This document shows, piece by piece, positions 1-9,115 of a stretch of DNA of 64,000 nucleotides (the first letter of the stretch is position 1; every line of letters begins with the position of its first letter). Under the pieces are notes generated by a model, which saw only the letters and a list, made by a program, of their open reading frames with translations, was not told where the DNA came from and searched no databases. A program made the translations under genes and the position numbers. This stretch comes from Anaerolineales bacterium (GTDB taxonomy: Bacteria > Chloroflexota > Anaerolineae > Anaerolineales > Villigracilaceae): contig JAUXUL010000016.1 in NCBI GenBank assembly GCA_030680795.1, forward strand, positions 1 through 64,000, given 5' to 3'.

Positions 1-688
1 CCAGCGATTCAGTTTGTACAACGACCTGACCGTCCTGCAAAACCTGAATTTCTACGGCGCGGCATACGGACTTTCAAACTCAGAACTTCACCCACGTATC
101 AAAGACGCGTTGTCCATTGCCGGACTCGAAGGACGCAGGAACACAAAAACCAAAGACCTCTCTGGCGGCTGGCGCCAGCGGTTGGCGCTCAGCGCGGCCA
201 TCCTTCATCGTCCCGAAGTACTTTTCCTCGACGAGCCTACCGCGGGCGTTGACCCTCTCTCCCGCCGCGCGTTTTGGGACTTGCTTTATCAATTGATTTT
301 AGAGGGCATTACTGTTTTTGTAGCTACTCATTACATGGACGAAGCCGAGCATTGTCATCGTCTTGCCTTCATTCAACACGGGGATCTCATCGCCTACGGG
401 TCACCCGCGGAAATTAAAAACAAAATGATGCGCGGCGATGTGCTTGAACTCGAACCGTCCGATGCGCCTCGTGCCGTCAAGGTGTTGCGTGCCGCGCAAG
501 CCGATCAAACCCTGCCCATCGAAGAAGTCGAACTCTATGGCGCGCTCGTCCACATCGTTGCACCGAATGTCCGCAAACACCAACGCGCTATCGAGAAAGA
601 ACTTCACAAAGCAAATATCCGCACGGGTCACATGACCATTATCGAGCCATCGCTCGAAGATGTTTTTATCTCTGCCATGAAAGCATAA
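1..688 (+). CDS. ABC transporter ATP-binding protein, 5' end outside window
   Basis: Nucleotide-binding subunit of an ABC exporter. The frame is open to the window edge (codons from base 2 read QRFSLYNDL, a Q-loop sequence), so Walker A and the true start lie upstream. Visible in order are the Q-loop, the signature LSGGWRQRLAL, Walker B VLFLDEPTAGVD and the H-loop in VATHYMDEAEHC, followed by a C-terminal extension of about 100 residues as in drug or multidrug export ATPases (DrrA/YbhF type). The next gene, 20 bp on, is a HlyD-type membrane fusion protein, so the pair probably works with permeases encoded elsewhere, perhaps upstream. The substrate cannot be read from the sequence. Confidence 0.93.
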   Translation, partial: QRFSLYNDLTVLQNLNFYGAAYGLSNSELHPRIKDALSIAGLEGRRNTKTKDLSGGWRQRLALSAAILHRPEVLFLDEPTAGVDPLSRRAFWDLLYQLILEGITVFVATHYMDEAEHCHRLAFIQHGDLIAYGSPAEIKNKMMRGDVLELEPSDAPRAVKVLRAAQADQTLPIEEVELYGALVHIVAPNVRKHQRAIEKELHKANIRTGHMTIIEPSLEDVFISAMKA

Positions 689-708
689 CCGCCTTTAAGG
701 AGAATTTC

Positions 709-2037
709 ATGAAAAAGTTTACTATCATCTTTGCCCTGCTGTTCGCCCTCTCAACTGTCAGTTGTGGATCGGCCGATAGTACAGCGGTCCAGGCTTCGGG
801 TCAGATTGAAGCGAAAGAGATCGCGGTCGCACCCGAACTATCCGGCCGCGTCGTTGAAGTTTCCGTCAATGAAGGGGATTCCGTTAAAGCGGGCAATCCG
901 CTTTTTCGACTGGACGACAGCCTGCTCCTGTCCGAAAAGCGTGCCGCGCAGGCCGCGCTGGATTCCGCTAACGCCAATGTATACACCGCTCAAATTGGAT
1001 TGGAGGCGGCCCAACTGCAATATGACCAGGCTCTATCTGCCGCACTGGCAGAAGAAGAGTCGACCCGCCTTGATCAGTGGAAGCAATCGAAACCGGCCGA
1101 ATTTGACCAGCCCAATTGGTATTTTTCAAAAGATGAACGGATAACGTCTGCTCAGGCAGAAGTTGACACTGCAAAAGCCGCACTTGAAAAAGCACAAACC
1201 AGACTAAGCGATACAGAAAAGAGAGCGGGAAGCTCAACCTTTGTTGCTGCTGAAAGGAAACTATCTGACGAGCGCATTGCATTCGAAGTATCAAAGGCTG
1301 TTCTCGAGCACACTAGCGGTGCGTCCGATGGTTCGAATTTACACGATTCTGCACAAACTGCATTTGACGATGCCAAGATCAAACTCGATAATGCCCAAAA
1401 GGATTATGATGATGCATTGACAACGGATGGCGCGAAGGATGTTCTCGAAGCGCGCGCAGATATTGCGGTGGCACGTGAACGTTACAACTCCGCCATGGAT
1501 GCACTACGCGCTTTGCAGACAGGCGAGCAATCTCCCGCAGTCGCTTCTGCCCAAAAAGCATTGGAACAGGCATTGGCAGTATTGGGTCAGGTTCGAACCA
1601 CCGCCAGGCAAGTTCAAACCAACCTTGATTTGATCAATACGCAGATGGACAAACTCACTGTCCGCGCACCAATGGATGGTGTGGTGCTGGTTCGCAGCAT
1701 TGAAGTCGGCGAGGTGATACAAGCAGGCATGCCCGCACTGACCATTGGCAAACTCGACACATTGAAAGTCACTGTGTATATTCCCGAAACCCAATACGGG
1801 CAAATCAGTTTGGGACAGCAGGCAACCTTGCGCGTAGACTCGTTCCCGAACGAAACCTTCACCGCCACCGTCATGCGCATTGCAGATAAAGCAGAGTTTA
1901 CGCCGCAGAACGTCCAAACCAAAGAAGGACGACAGACAACGGTCTACGCAATTGAGTTGTCTGTGGATAATATGGATGGGAAGTTGAAACCAGGTATGCC
2001 TGTGGATGTTACATTCGAGAACAATGTAACAAAGTAA
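709..2037 (+). CDS. HlyD-family membrane fusion lipoprotein
   Basis: Periplasmic-adaptor-type subunit of an ABC export system (442 aa). The N-terminus MKKFTIIFALLFALSTVSC is a lipoprotein signal peptide with a lipobox ending at the cysteine. A biotinyl-lipoyl-like half motif follows (SGRVVEVSVNEGDSVKAG, about residues 45-65). A long Ala/Glu/Gln/Lys-rich region (about 75-310) should form the alpha-helical coiled-coil hairpin. The second lipoyl half (VRAPMDGVVLVRSIEVGE) and a beta-barrel domain close the protein. The start has an AAGGAG ribosome site 8 bases upstream. It is linked to the preceding ATPase gene and followed by a strong terminator, so it ends this operon. Confidence 0.95.
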   Translation: MKKFTIIFALLFALSTVSCGSADSTAVQASGQIEAKEIAVAPELSGRVVEVSVNEGDSVKAGNPLFRLDDSLLLSEKRAAQAALDSANANVYTAQIGLEAAQLQYDQALSAALAEEESTRLDQWKQSKPAEFDQPNWYFSKDERITSAQAEVDTAKAALEKAQTRLSDTEKRAGSSTFVAAERKLSDERIAFEVSKAVLEHTSGASDGSNLHDSAQTAFDDAKIKLDNAQKDYDDALTTDGAKDVLEARADIAVARERYNSAMDALRALQTGEQSPAVASAQKALEQALAVLGQVRTTARQVQTNLDLINTQMDKLTVRAPMDGVVLVRSIEVGEVIQAGMPALTIGKLDTLKVTVYIPETQYGQISLGQQATLRVDSFPNETFTATVMRIADKAEFTPQNVQTKEGRQTTVYAIELSVDNMDGKLKPGMPVDVTFENNVTK

Positions 2038-2056
2038 ATTAGGATAGGTTTCTTGA

Positions 2057-2093
2057 AAAACAACAGGTGACTATTCTGATCACCTGTTGTTTT
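2057..2093. terminator. rho-independent terminator, probably bidirectional
   Basis: A 14-bp perfect inverted repeat (AAAACAACAGGTGA at 2057-2070 and its complement at 2080-2093) with a 9-base loop and a T-rich tail (TTTTGTTTT). It lies 20 bases after the HlyD stop codon. The A-run on the left side gives U-rich RNA in the other direction too, so it could also terminate reading from the comM remnant on the minus strand. Confidence 0.85.
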
Positions 2094-2096
2094 GTT

Positions 2097-2605
2097 TTAC
2101 ATCATCAACTTTGGACGATACTGTAGCGCCTCCGCCAGATGCACAGACTGAATCTCTTCACTGCCTGCCAAATCTACAATAGTGCGAGCGAGTTTGAGGA
2201 TGCGGTGACATTGTGCTGTGCATAGGCGTGCGCGCATGTCCGCGTTGCAGACGATGTCGGTGGAAGAGCCGTTATTCGATATTCGGGAGCCGGGATTAGC
2301 AAATCGGGTGTTTTGAATATTTCTGGCTGTTTGCACCCGTTTACGAATGGTCTCGGATAATTCACCCACTTTGTTGCCGATTAATTTTTCATAATCTACT
2401 CTCGGGAATTCGATGTGAATGTCAATACGGTCGAGCAGTGGACAAGAAATCGCTTTTGATATTATGTTACAGTTACAGGTGCGCAAGTGCATGGCTTGAG
2501 GGAGTCGCCATGATAGCAGCAAGGACAGGGACGAACACAATTGGACAGATTTTTCTTGTTCGGTAAGAGATAAAAAGGTGATTTTGCCGGTCTATATCAA
2601 AGGTA
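2097..2605 (-). pseudogene. comM/yifB-like Mg-chelatase ATPase, decayed 3' fragment (copy 1)
   Basis: Only the C-terminal third of a ComM-type AAA ATPase remains. Recognisable family blocks are the Cys-rich [53 protein letters not shown], the NADMR block, and the end [31 protein letters not shown]. It is broken: a TAA interrupts the region before YQKR, a frame change separates the Cys-rich block from LLDRIDIHIE, and sequence between NADMR and HRILK is missing. Nothing upstream of the Cys-rich block matches ComM (normally about 370 further residues). It fills most of the 670-base gap between two convergent genes. Two further copies lie at 37.8 and 50.3 kb. Confidence 0.85.
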
Positions 2606-2659
2606 ACCACTAAATTCCGCCCGCATCCACAAATGCGATCTTACACAATGTTTAGTGGT
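2606..2659. repeat. inverted repeat next to comM remnant
   Basis: A 9-bp perfect inverted repeat, ACCACTAAA (2606-2614) and TTTAGTGGT (2651-2659), separated by 36 bases, directly beside the upstream edge of comM remnant 1. It could be a hairpin or the trace of a small element. The rest of the gap to 2710 shows nothing recognisable. Confidence 0.45.
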
Positions 2660-2710
2660 CTTAACTGAGAGGTTAATCTATTTCATTGCCATACATAATT
2701 ACAACGATTT

Positions 2711-4240
2711 TCAAATTATGGAAATTTGATCGAACGATTCTCCAAGCCGAAAATACAATTCCATATAGATCCGATAAAGTGAATCATATAAGTTTGCATC
2801 TTTTGGCTCGGGGTTGTATGTTTTGGTAATCTCCACCACGGAATGCAAATCCTCAAAGCGCTCAACCACTCCACTGCCCAGCAACGCCCAGAATGCCGCT
2901 CCAAGACTTGATGTCTCCCCATTGGCAGGGATAGCCAGGTCGTGGTTGAGCACGCTGGCAATGATCTGCGGCCAGAGATCGGAATGGGTGAAACCGCCGG
3001 AGGCACGGATCTCGCTCACTTCCGCGCCCAGGTCATCGAGGGTATCGCGGATACCGCGCAGGCGGTAGGCGACTCCCTCCATTAATGACCGTGCCAGGTG
3101 GCGGGCATCGTGGTTCAGATTCAATCCGAAGAAGACACCGCGCGCATTCATGTTCCAGTATGGACTGCGTTCTCCAGCGAAAAAGGGGAGGCAGATCAAG
3201 CCGTCAGCGCCGGGTCGTACCTGTGAGGCAGAAGCAATCAATTCGTCAAAAGAGATGCGCACATCCTTGGACAGGCTTTGAAGCATCTGATTGAAGGCGT
3301 CCCGCAGCCAGGTCAGTGCAAGACCGCCGTTGTTGATCGCACCACCTACAAGCCAGTGACCCTCGTCAATCGCATAACACCAACTGCGAACCTGTGCGTC
3401 CAGCATGACGCGCGGTGCGATGATGCGGAATGCGCCACTTGTGCCGATCATGCAGGTGGCCTGTCCCCATTTCACCGCGCCTGCGCCTAGGCTGGAATTG
3501 ACTGCATCCGCCGACCCCAGCACAAGTGGTGTCTTTTCCGGGATAAACATTTGCCCAGCCAGTTCTGGATTTAAACCCTTGAGCACCTGTCGTGGACTGG
3601 CAAGTGATGAAAGCTGGCTGGCACGAATCCCTGCCAGATCAAGGGATTGGGAATCCCATTCCAGGCTATGTGTATTCAACAAAGCTGTTCCCCCGGCAAT
3701 CCCAAAATCAACGAGGTATTCCCCCGTCAGGCGTTTGGTCACGTATTCCTTGGCAGAGATAAAACGGACAGCCTGACTAAAGATGTCAGGCTGTTCCTCG
3801 CGCAGCCAGATAATTTTGTAGAGGGGGTACATGCTGTGAACCGGACAGCCGGTTTGCCGGTAAATCGCGTCAACCCCGGGTGACTCGCGTATGGCCAGGG
3901 CTTGTTTCGTTGCACGATCATCCACCCAGGTCATGACTCCGGTCAGAGGTTTATCGGATCGATCCACCGCGATCAAACTATGATATGCGCCCCCGATGCT
4001 CATAGCCTGACAGTCGCCGGGAGAGACCCCCGCAGTCTCGATCGCAGAGCGCACGGACCCCACCAGCGCGTGAACCAATTCCTCAGGATCCTGCTCCCCT
4101 TGCCTGTTGTTTTCAGCGGAGGTATATCCTTGCGCGCCAAAGCCAAGCAGGCGCGATCCCGCATCGATGATGACGCTTTTACAGCTCCCCGTACCCAGGT
4201 CGATGCCTAAAAACCACTCGGTTTGTTGTTTATGTGCCAT
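2711..4240 (-). CDS. FGGY-family carbohydrate kinase (gluconokinase-like)
   Basis: Cytoplasmic sugar kinase of 509 aa, the usual length of FGGY gluconokinases and xylulokinases. The ATP-binding start FLGIDLGTGSCKS (about residues 11-23), the catalytic-Asp region TWVDDRA (about 104-110), the adenosine region GTSGAFRI and the FGGY signature area GGAINNGGLALTWL are all present. I place the start at the ATG of MAHKQQTEWFLGID because the longer frame adds 15 atypical residues and runs into the upstream gene. The neighbours (2-hydroxyacid dehydrogenase, KDPG aldolase, KDG-kinase-like PfkB) suggest a sugar acid such as gluconate as substrate. This is inference; xylulose or another polyol is possible. 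Confidence 0.9.
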   Translation of the reverse strand: MAHKQQTEWFLGIDLGTGSCKSVIIDAGSRLLGFGAQGYTSAENNRQGEQDPEELVHALVGSVRSAIETAGVSPGDCQAMSIGGAYHSLIAVDRSDKPLTGVMTWVDDRATKQALAIRESPGVDAIYRQTGCPVHSMYPLYKIIWLREEQPDIFSQAVRFISAKEYVTKRLTGEYLVDFGIAGGTALLNTHSLEWDSQSLDLAGIRASQLSSLASPRQVLKGLNPELAGQMFIPEKTPLVLGSADAVNSSLGAGAVKWGQATCMIGTSGAFRIIAPRVMLDAQVRSWCYAIDEGHWLVGGAINNGGLALTWLRDAFNQMLQSLSKDVRISFDELIASASQVRPGADGLICLPFFAGERSPYWNMNARGVFFGLNLNHDARHLARSLMEGVAYRLRGIRDTLDDLGAEVSEIRASGGFTHSDLWPQIIASVLNHDLAIPANGETSSLGAAFWALLGSGVVERFEDLHSVVEITKTYNPEPKDANLYDSLYRIYMELYFRLGESFDQISII

Positions 4241-4256
4241 CTTAACTTTCTGAAGT

Positions 4257-5207
4257 TTATGCAACCCGATTGTGCGGTTGACCACCCTTCAGGGTCCGCA
4301 ATACGTTTTCGGCAGCCATGATGCCCACACGTTCGATCGATTCACGAGTGTGCGCGCCGATGTGTGGTGTGACCACTAAATTCTCCAATCCCAGGAGCGG
4401 GCTGTCTTTGGGAGGTTCTTCGTTGAATACGTCCAGGGCGGCACCGGCGATTTGCTTTTGGGTTAACGCAGTATACAACGCCTCCTCATCCACCAACGCT
4501 CCGCGCGAGGTGTTGATGAAATAGGCGCTCGGCTTCATGATCTTTAATTGATCCGCCCCAATCATGTGACGGGTTTCTTCTGTCAAAGCTGCATGCAGGG
4601 AAACATAATCGGCTTGTCCTAACACGTCTTCAAAACTCATGAGCGAGATGCCCGGCAGGATGTCTTCATATCTCACATAGGGATCATAGGCCAGCACCTT
4701 CATGTCGAACCCCAAAGCCCGTTTGGTGACGCCGCGCCCGATTCGCCCAAGGCCGACCAACCCCAGCGTTTTATTCCATAACTCATTGCCTGCATGTGCC
4801 CCCCAGCCTCCCTTGCGCAGGCTGCCATCCACAGAGGGAATATTCCTTGCGATGGAGATCATCAAACCGAGGGTCAGATCCGCCACAGACTGGTCGTTCA
4901 TCCCCAGACAGTTTGCGATCACGACTCCAGAATTGGCTGCTGCCGTTAAATCAATATGATCCACACCTACGCCGTGCATGCTCACCACTTTCAAACTAGG
5001 CGAGTTTTGAATCACATGGGCTGTCATCGGTAGGACACCGATAATGGCTCCATCCATTCCCTTAAGCAGTTCGATCAAGCGTTCTTCCGTGATCCTTTGC
5101 GACATGTCCGCCTTGACGATCTCACAGCCCTCCTGATTTAGGACATCCCAAGGTTTGGGTGAGGTGCTCCCAAAGGAACGGGTGGCAACCAGGATCTTAT
5201 AACTCAC
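4257..5207 (-). CDS. D-isomer-specific 2-hydroxyacid dehydrogenase
   Basis: NAD-dependent dehydrogenase of the SerA/glyoxylate reductase family (316 aa). The Rossmann motif GLVGLGRIGRG lies at about 149-159 and the downstream acidic residue for NAD is in AYDPY. The catalytic Arg is in TSRGALVD, the Glu in DVFNEEPP and the His in TPHIGAHT, in the family order. It lacks the C-terminal ACT domain of long SerA proteins. Its start overlaps the end of the KDPG aldolase gene by 4 bases (ATGA), so the two are translationally coupled. In this context it more likely reduces or oxidises a sugar-acid intermediate such as a 2-keto acid than makes serine; the substrate is not determined. Confidence 0.93.
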   Translation of the reverse strand: MSYKILVATRSFGSTSPKPWDVLNQEGCEIVKADMSQRITEERLIELLKGMDGAIIGVLPMTAHVIQNSPSLKVVSMHGVGVDHIDLTAAANSGVVIANCLGMNDQSVADLTLGLMISIARNIPSVDGSLRKGGWGAHAGNELWNKTLGLVGLGRIGRGVTKRALGFDMKVLAYDPYVRYEDILPGISLMSFEDVLGQADYVSLHAALTEETRHMIGADQLKIMKPSAYFINTSRGALVDEEALYTALTQKQIAGAALDVFNEEPPKDSPLLGLENLVVTPHIGAHTRESIERVGIMAAENVLRTLKGGQPHNRVA

Positions 5208-5854
5208 CTCGATACGCTCCGCACAACAGAGACCAGCTTTTGCGCCTCTCCAGTGATTGCAGACCAGTCGCCGCGAGAGACGGCTTTCTTATCCACCATG
5301 CTCCCTCCAACGGCAACAACAACAGCTCCCGCCTTGAGGTACTGAGCGGCATTGTCCGCGCTGACGCCGCCAGTCGGTACCAGTCGTAGTTGCGGCAGGG
5401 GAGCAAGTACCGACTTGATGTAATCTGGCCCGCCGATATTGCTGGCAGGGAAGACTTTCACCAGATCCGCGCCTGCCTCCCAAACCGTCAACATTTCTGT
5501 GGGAGTCATGGCGCCGGCGATGATGGGTTTGCCATACCGTTTGCACATTTTAATGGTGTCGAGATTAATTGCTGGATTAACGATGAATTCAGCACCCGCC
5601 AGGATGGCAGCGCGCGCCGTTTCCGGGTCCAGGACCGTGCCGGCGCCGATAAGCACTTCACCGCCAAAATGAGCGGATGCTTCCTTTACCATATCCAGCG
5701 CGCCTGGCGTGGAGCAGGTGAATTCGATTATGGAAATACCCCCCGCGTTCAGCGCCTCCGCGACGCGCACCAATTGTTCGCCGCTGTCCAGTCGCACAAT
5801 GGCGACGATTTTTTCATCGAGTATTTTTTTTAGGATTTCAAAATGAGATTTCAT
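5204..5854 (-). CDS. eda: 2-dehydro-3-deoxy-phosphogluconate (KDPG/KHG) aldolase
   Basis: Class I aldolase cleaving KDPG to pyruvate and glyceraldehyde 3-phosphate, the last step of the Entner-Doudoroff route (216 aa, normal length). The general base Glu lies in SIIEFTCSTP (about 44), the IGAGTVL loop at about 69-75, the Schiff-base Lys in ADLVKVFPAS (about 133) and the phosphate-binding PTGGV near 160. It sits next to a PfkB kinase of KDG-kinase type, which would supply KDPG from KDG, and overlaps the 2-hydroxyacid dehydrogenase. Activity on the related KHG cannot be excluded. Confidence 0.94.
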   Translation of the reverse strand: MKSHFEILKKILDEKIVAIVRLDSGEQLVRVAEALNAGGISIIEFTCSTPGALDMVKEASAHFGGEVLIGAGTVLDPETARAAILAGAEFIVNPAINLDTIKMCKRYGKPIIAGAMTPTEMLTVWEAGADLVKVFPASNIGGPDYIKSVLAPLPQLRLVPTGGVSADNAAQYLKAGAVVVAVGGSMVDKKAVSRGDWSAITGEAQKLVSVVRSVSR

Positions 5855-5898
5855 GGATGTTTATGGTTCCATTTCTGAATGAGATGTTAAGCGTTCCT

Positions 5899-6894
5899 TC
5901 AGCGCGACATGCTGATTCCACCTTCGACGATCAAGGCCTCCACCTCGGCACGCGTTGGCCAAGGAAGATCGGTCGGCGCGGTTTGCTGCAGGGCTGAAAA
6001 CGCATTGCCCAATCGAACAGCATGTTGGATGTCGCCTTCGAGGTAGCCAGTCAAAAATCCAGCTACGCAGGCATCGCCTCCACCAAGCGGATCAATGGTC
6101 TCGACTTCGTATTGGCGATCTGTGTATAGATTGCCATCCGAAAATGCAAGGGATGTCAAAGAAGCGCGTTGAGCAGAAAGAGATTTGCGCATGGTTACCA
6201 GTACAGCCTTGAATCCAAACTTCTCTGACACCTTTTGAGCAACATCTGTTGGATCGTTTCCCTTCAATCCCGAAATCAATTCGGAAACATCAGGCTGGTC
6301 AGGCAGGGATGTGATCAAAATATCCACGTACTCCATCAAAGGATGTTGCGCTTTGCGCGCTTCTGCCACTGTCCACAAGGCGGCACGGTAGTTGACATCG
6401 TAACTGACAAGACAGCCAGCCTTCCGTGCGGCAATCATCGCTTCCTTTTGAGTTTCGTATGCGGACACGCTAAGTGCAGGTGTAATGCCGCCAACATGGA
6501 ATAGACGCGCATCTTGAAAGACTGTTTTCCAATCCACCGTACCCGGCTGGATGTGGGCAAACGCGGAATCTTTTCTATCATAGTAAACGCGGGTAGGGCG
6601 CGGCTCCGCGCCATATTCAACGAAATACACACCGACGCGCTCCCCCTCCGCCCACAAGATATTACTCACATCCACGCCGAACTCGCGGCCTTTGTTTGCA
6701 ATCATGCGCCCCAACGGATTGGATGGTAATCGGCTGACGTAAGCCGATTTGAGCCCAAGGCGCGCAACGCCCGCGGCGACATTCAACTCCGCGCCGCCCG
6801 CTGACAGATTGAGAGAAGCCGTTTGTTCAAGTCGCAGGTGATCGGGAGGCGAGAGGCGGATCATTGTTTCGCCGAAGGTAACAACATCAGTCAT
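5899..6894 (-). CDS. PfkB-family sugar kinase (2-keto-3-deoxygluconate kinase-like)
   Basis: Ribokinase-fold kinase of 331 aa. The N-terminal substrate region GGAELNVAAGVARLG (about 33-47) and the C-terminal ATP/anion-hole motif DPLGGGDACVAGF are present. The usual form is D(T/P)xGAGDAF; the catalytic Asp is kept but the Ala of GAGD is Gly and the Phe is Cys. KDG kinase is the best fit from the start VVTFGETMIRLSPP and the adjacent KDPG aldolase, which would make a KDG to KDPG to pyruvate pathway. A 131-base repeat-containing gap separates it from the next upstream gene, so it may start its own transcript. Confidence 0.9.
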   Translation of the reverse strand: MTDVVTFGETMIRLSPPDHLRLEQTASLNLSAGGAELNVAAGVARLGLKSAYVSRLPSNPLGRMIANKGREFGVDVSNILWAEGERVGVYFVEYGAEPRPTRVYYDRKDSAFAHIQPGTVDWKTVFQDARLFHVGGITPALSVSAYETQKEAMIAARKAGCLVSYDVNYRAALWTVAEARKAQHPLMEYVDILITSLPDQPDVSELISGLKGNDPTDVAQKVSEKFGFKAVLVTMRKSLSAQRASLTSLAFSDGNLYTDRQYEVETIDPLGGGDACVAGFLTGYLEGDIQHAVRLGNAFSALQQTAPTDLPWPTRAEVEALIVEGGISMSR

Positions 6895-6904
6895 TTGACA
6901 ACCT

Positions 6905-7020
6905 CATATTCGCGTTGAGCGCAGTCGAAACGCATTGTACTTATGTATCATGTTCTTCGACTTCGATCTCGATACGAGCAAGAAGCACACTCTCTCTACT
7001 CGACCTCCGCTCAGGGCGAA
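6905..7020. repeat. degenerate palindromic repeat, intergenic
   Basis: The gap between the PfkB kinase and creatininase-fold genes holds segments such as GCGTTGAGCGCAGTCGAAACGC and CGACTTCGATCTCGATACGAG, with GAGCG/CGCTC ends. This is the type of dispersed palindrome (tGAGCgnAGTCGAAAc ... GCTCAggg) seen in several forms in this window. It is degenerate and no protein can be read through it. Confidence 0.45.
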
Positions 7021-7025
7021 GTGCA

Positions 7026-8003
7026 TTATGCAGGCGGCCAGGCGACAGTGTAAAGATGCTTGCCCCCATGCAACGGACCTTTTATCAGTTCATCCACCTG
7101 CTCTTGTGTAAACCGCTGTGTGACAAGGTCGGCATCGGGCAATTTGCCAACGGGAAATTTTTCCATGATGTCATCGTGCAGTTTGACCATGTAATCAAGC
7201 AGGGCTTCAATACCTGGCCGTGCTTTATCCACACTCGCCAGAGTGGCTTTGCCGACAACGCCTTCGGGATTGCCGATGATCTCTATCGTGCCGAGACCGA
7301 CATGCGCATACCAGGGAATGGGGCGTTGATAAGCATTGGCCGCTGAGTCGACATGACCTGCTGGTAAAAAGCCATGTGCTTCCGTGTCCACCGCATCTTC
7401 CATGTGGATCATCTCAGGGAAGAGACCAAGCGAGAAGGATGTTTCGGCTTCGTCGGCATGGACAAAGGGCGTCTCAAAGGGGCCGCCATGCGCTTTATCC
7501 TTCACGAAAGGCTGGATAGCATAATACCAATTGAGATTGACGAGGATAGACGGAACCTGATATCTTTTCGCGAAACGATGTATGGCTGTTGGAATGACAT
7601 ATTCCTGCCCATGACCGTTGAGCAGGATTTGTTTGCGGAAACCTGCGTTCCAAAATCCCGCAATGACCGAACTCAAGTATGCGGTGAAAGTATCTTCATC
7701 AACAGGGATGGTGCCGGGCATTCCAATGTGATGATACGGATGACTTCCAAACCAGATGGGCTGCGACACCGTGCATCCGGTCTGCTTTGCGACCGCCTCG
7801 GCCATGCGCGTGACGAGAAAAGTATCCTCGCCATAGCAGGCATGAGGACCGTGCGCTTCCGAACTTCCGACTGGAATAATGATGAAGTCGTTCTTCTTCA
7901 AACGCGCTTCCACCTCCAGCATGGTCATGTTCTGGAAGTAAATCCCATCCGCCGCGTCCATGTGCCCGCCGCTCGGCGGGATTTGCCAATTGTATTTGCT
8001 CAT
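7026..8003 (-). CDS. creatininase-family hydrolase, 3-dehydro-scyllo-inosose hydrolase-like
   Basis: Metal-dependent amidohydrolase-like enzyme of the creatininase fold (325 aa). Ligands are visible: VGSSEAHGPH (about 47-56), the following GEDT, LNGHGQ (about 140) and HADEAETS (about 190). The layout (MDAADGIYFQNMT start, IWFGSHPYHHIGMPGTI, HGGPFETPFVHADEAE) is closer, as I remember the families, to IolN-type hydrolases that open diketo-inositols than to true creatininases. The next gene upstream is an IolM-like zinc dehydrogenase, and a KDG/KDPG branch lies downstream, which supports a polyol role. A creatininase function cannot be excluded. The assignment is inference; the fold is secure. 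Confidence 0.88.
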   Translation of the reverse strand: MSKYNWQIPPSGGHMDAADGIYFQNMTMLEVEARLKKNDFIIIPVGSSEAHGPHACYGEDTFLVTRMAEAVAKQTGCTVSQPIWFGSHPYHHIGMPGTIPVDEDTFTAYLSSVIAGFWNAGFRKQILLNGHGQEYVIPTAIHRFAKRYQVPSILVNLNWYYAIQPFVKDKAHGGPFETPFVHADEAETSFSLGLFPEMIHMEDAVDTEAHGFLPAGHVDSAANAYQRPIPWYAHVGLGTIEIIGNPEGVVGKATLASVDKARPGIEALLDYMVKLHDDIMEKFPVGKLPDADLVTQRFTQEQVDELIKGPLHGGKHLYTVAWPPA

Positions 8004-8012
8004 CGTTTTCTC

Positions 8013-9080
8013 CTATGGTTGGACAATGACTTTGATCGCGCCGCCTATGCGGCCAGTGAATGTATCGAACGCTTTGTTGATTTCATCAAGTTTGAACGTG
8101 TGCGTATGCAACGGTTTGAGATTGATGCGGCCATCTGCCATTAATGGAATCGCCCGTTCGAGATTTAACATCCCTTCAGCTTTCGGTCCCGTGATAAGCA
8201 GATTCCACTGGACGATTTTGTCAAGTTGCAACGTGACCTGCTCGTGATAGATTCCATTGTACGAGATGCGTCCATTCTTGCGGATGATTTCCAGCGCTTC
8301 CGCCGCGGGCGCAGGTTGACCCGTACATTCGACGACCATATCAGCACCGATACCATTCGTCAACTCCATGATCTTCTCGCGCACCTTGACTTCGTTGATG
8401 TTCAGGGTGATGTCCACGCCCATTTTTTTTCCAACAGCCAGACGGTCGGCGCGAGTCCCTGTGAGGATGACGCGTCCCGCGCCGAGGACTTTGGCGATGT
8501 GCGCAGAGATCAATCCAATCGAGCCAGGTCCCATCACTACAACCGTTTCACCAGGATGAATCCATCCGATGCGGTCGTAGCCATACAACACTGTCCCAGC
8601 GCCAGTCAACATGGCGCCTTCTTCATATGAAATGCTGTCTGGAATTTTATGCAAGGTATTGACATGGCAGGCTGCATACTCAGCGTATCCGCCGTTGGTG
8701 CTGAAGCCGTAATGCCGATGTCCCTTTTCATAATTGCCATAATTCAGACAGGTTGTATACAAGCCGCGCAGACAATTCTCACAGCGGCCACAGCCTTTAT
8801 GCGGCTCAACAGCCACACGGTCGCCCTCCTTTAATTCGGTTACATCTGGTGCGAGTGCGACCACCGTGCCAGTGAATTCGTGCCCTGGGATGAATTCACC
8901 CAGTTTGGGATAGCCCTTCCAGCCTTTGGCAATGATGGCGGGATCGCTTCCGCAAATGGCAACCGAATGGACTTTGACCAGCGCCTCGCCAACTCCGAGC
9001 GAAGGTACGGGCACTTCGGTGACCCGCAAATCACCAAAATTGAACAACACTGCGGCTTTCATGGTTTTGGGAATGCTCAT
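8013..9080 (-). CDS. zinc-dependent MDR dehydrogenase (polyol/scyllo-inosose dehydrogenase-like)
   Basis: Medium-chain zinc alcohol dehydrogenase of 355 aa. Catalytic zinc ligands lie in CGSD (about 43) and PGHEF (about 70), four structural-zinc cysteines in KGCGRCENCLRGLYTTC (about 98-114), and the NAD(P) motif VVVMGPGSIGL near 180. I take the ATG of MSIPKTMKAAV as start because AGGAGACTC precedes it; the frame continues 27 codons further but into a repeat. It is 9 bp upstream of the creatininase-fold gene. This pairing recalls IolM/IolN of the Thermotoga-type inositol pathway, so an inosose or polyol substrate is plausible but unproven. Confidence 0.93.
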   Translation of the reverse strand: MSIPKTMKAAVLFNFGDLRVTEVPVPSLGVGEALVKVHSVAICGSDPAIIAKGWKGYPKLGEFIPGHEFTGTVVALAPDVTELKEGDRVAVEPHKGCGRCENCLRGLYTTCLNYGNYEKGHRHYGFSTNGGYAEYAACHVNTLHKIPDSISYEEGAMLTGAGTVLYGYDRIGWIHPGETVVVMGPGSIGLISAHIAKVLGAGRVILTGTRADRLAVGKKMGVDITLNINEVKVREKIMELTNGIGADMVVECTGQPAPAAEALEIIRKNGRISYNGIYHEQVTLQLDKIVQWNLLITGPKAEGMLNLERAIPLMADGRINLKPLHTHTFKLDEINKAFDTFTGRIGGAIKVIVQP

Positions 9081-9115
9081 AGAGTCTCCTTGTACAATAT
9101 TTCGAATCAAGTGGT

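Noticed and set aside
2097-2540. A 147-codon ORF as an intact gene
   Set aside because: Its C-terminus matches ComM, but the first 35 residues are out-of-frame translation of the Cys-rich block; stop and frame disruption show a remnant.
7026-8003. A firm creatininase plus creatinase pathway (7026 and 18459)
   Set aside because: The genes are more than 10 kb apart, the hydrolase resembles IolN-like proteins more, and no sarcosine oxidase or urease gene is seen.
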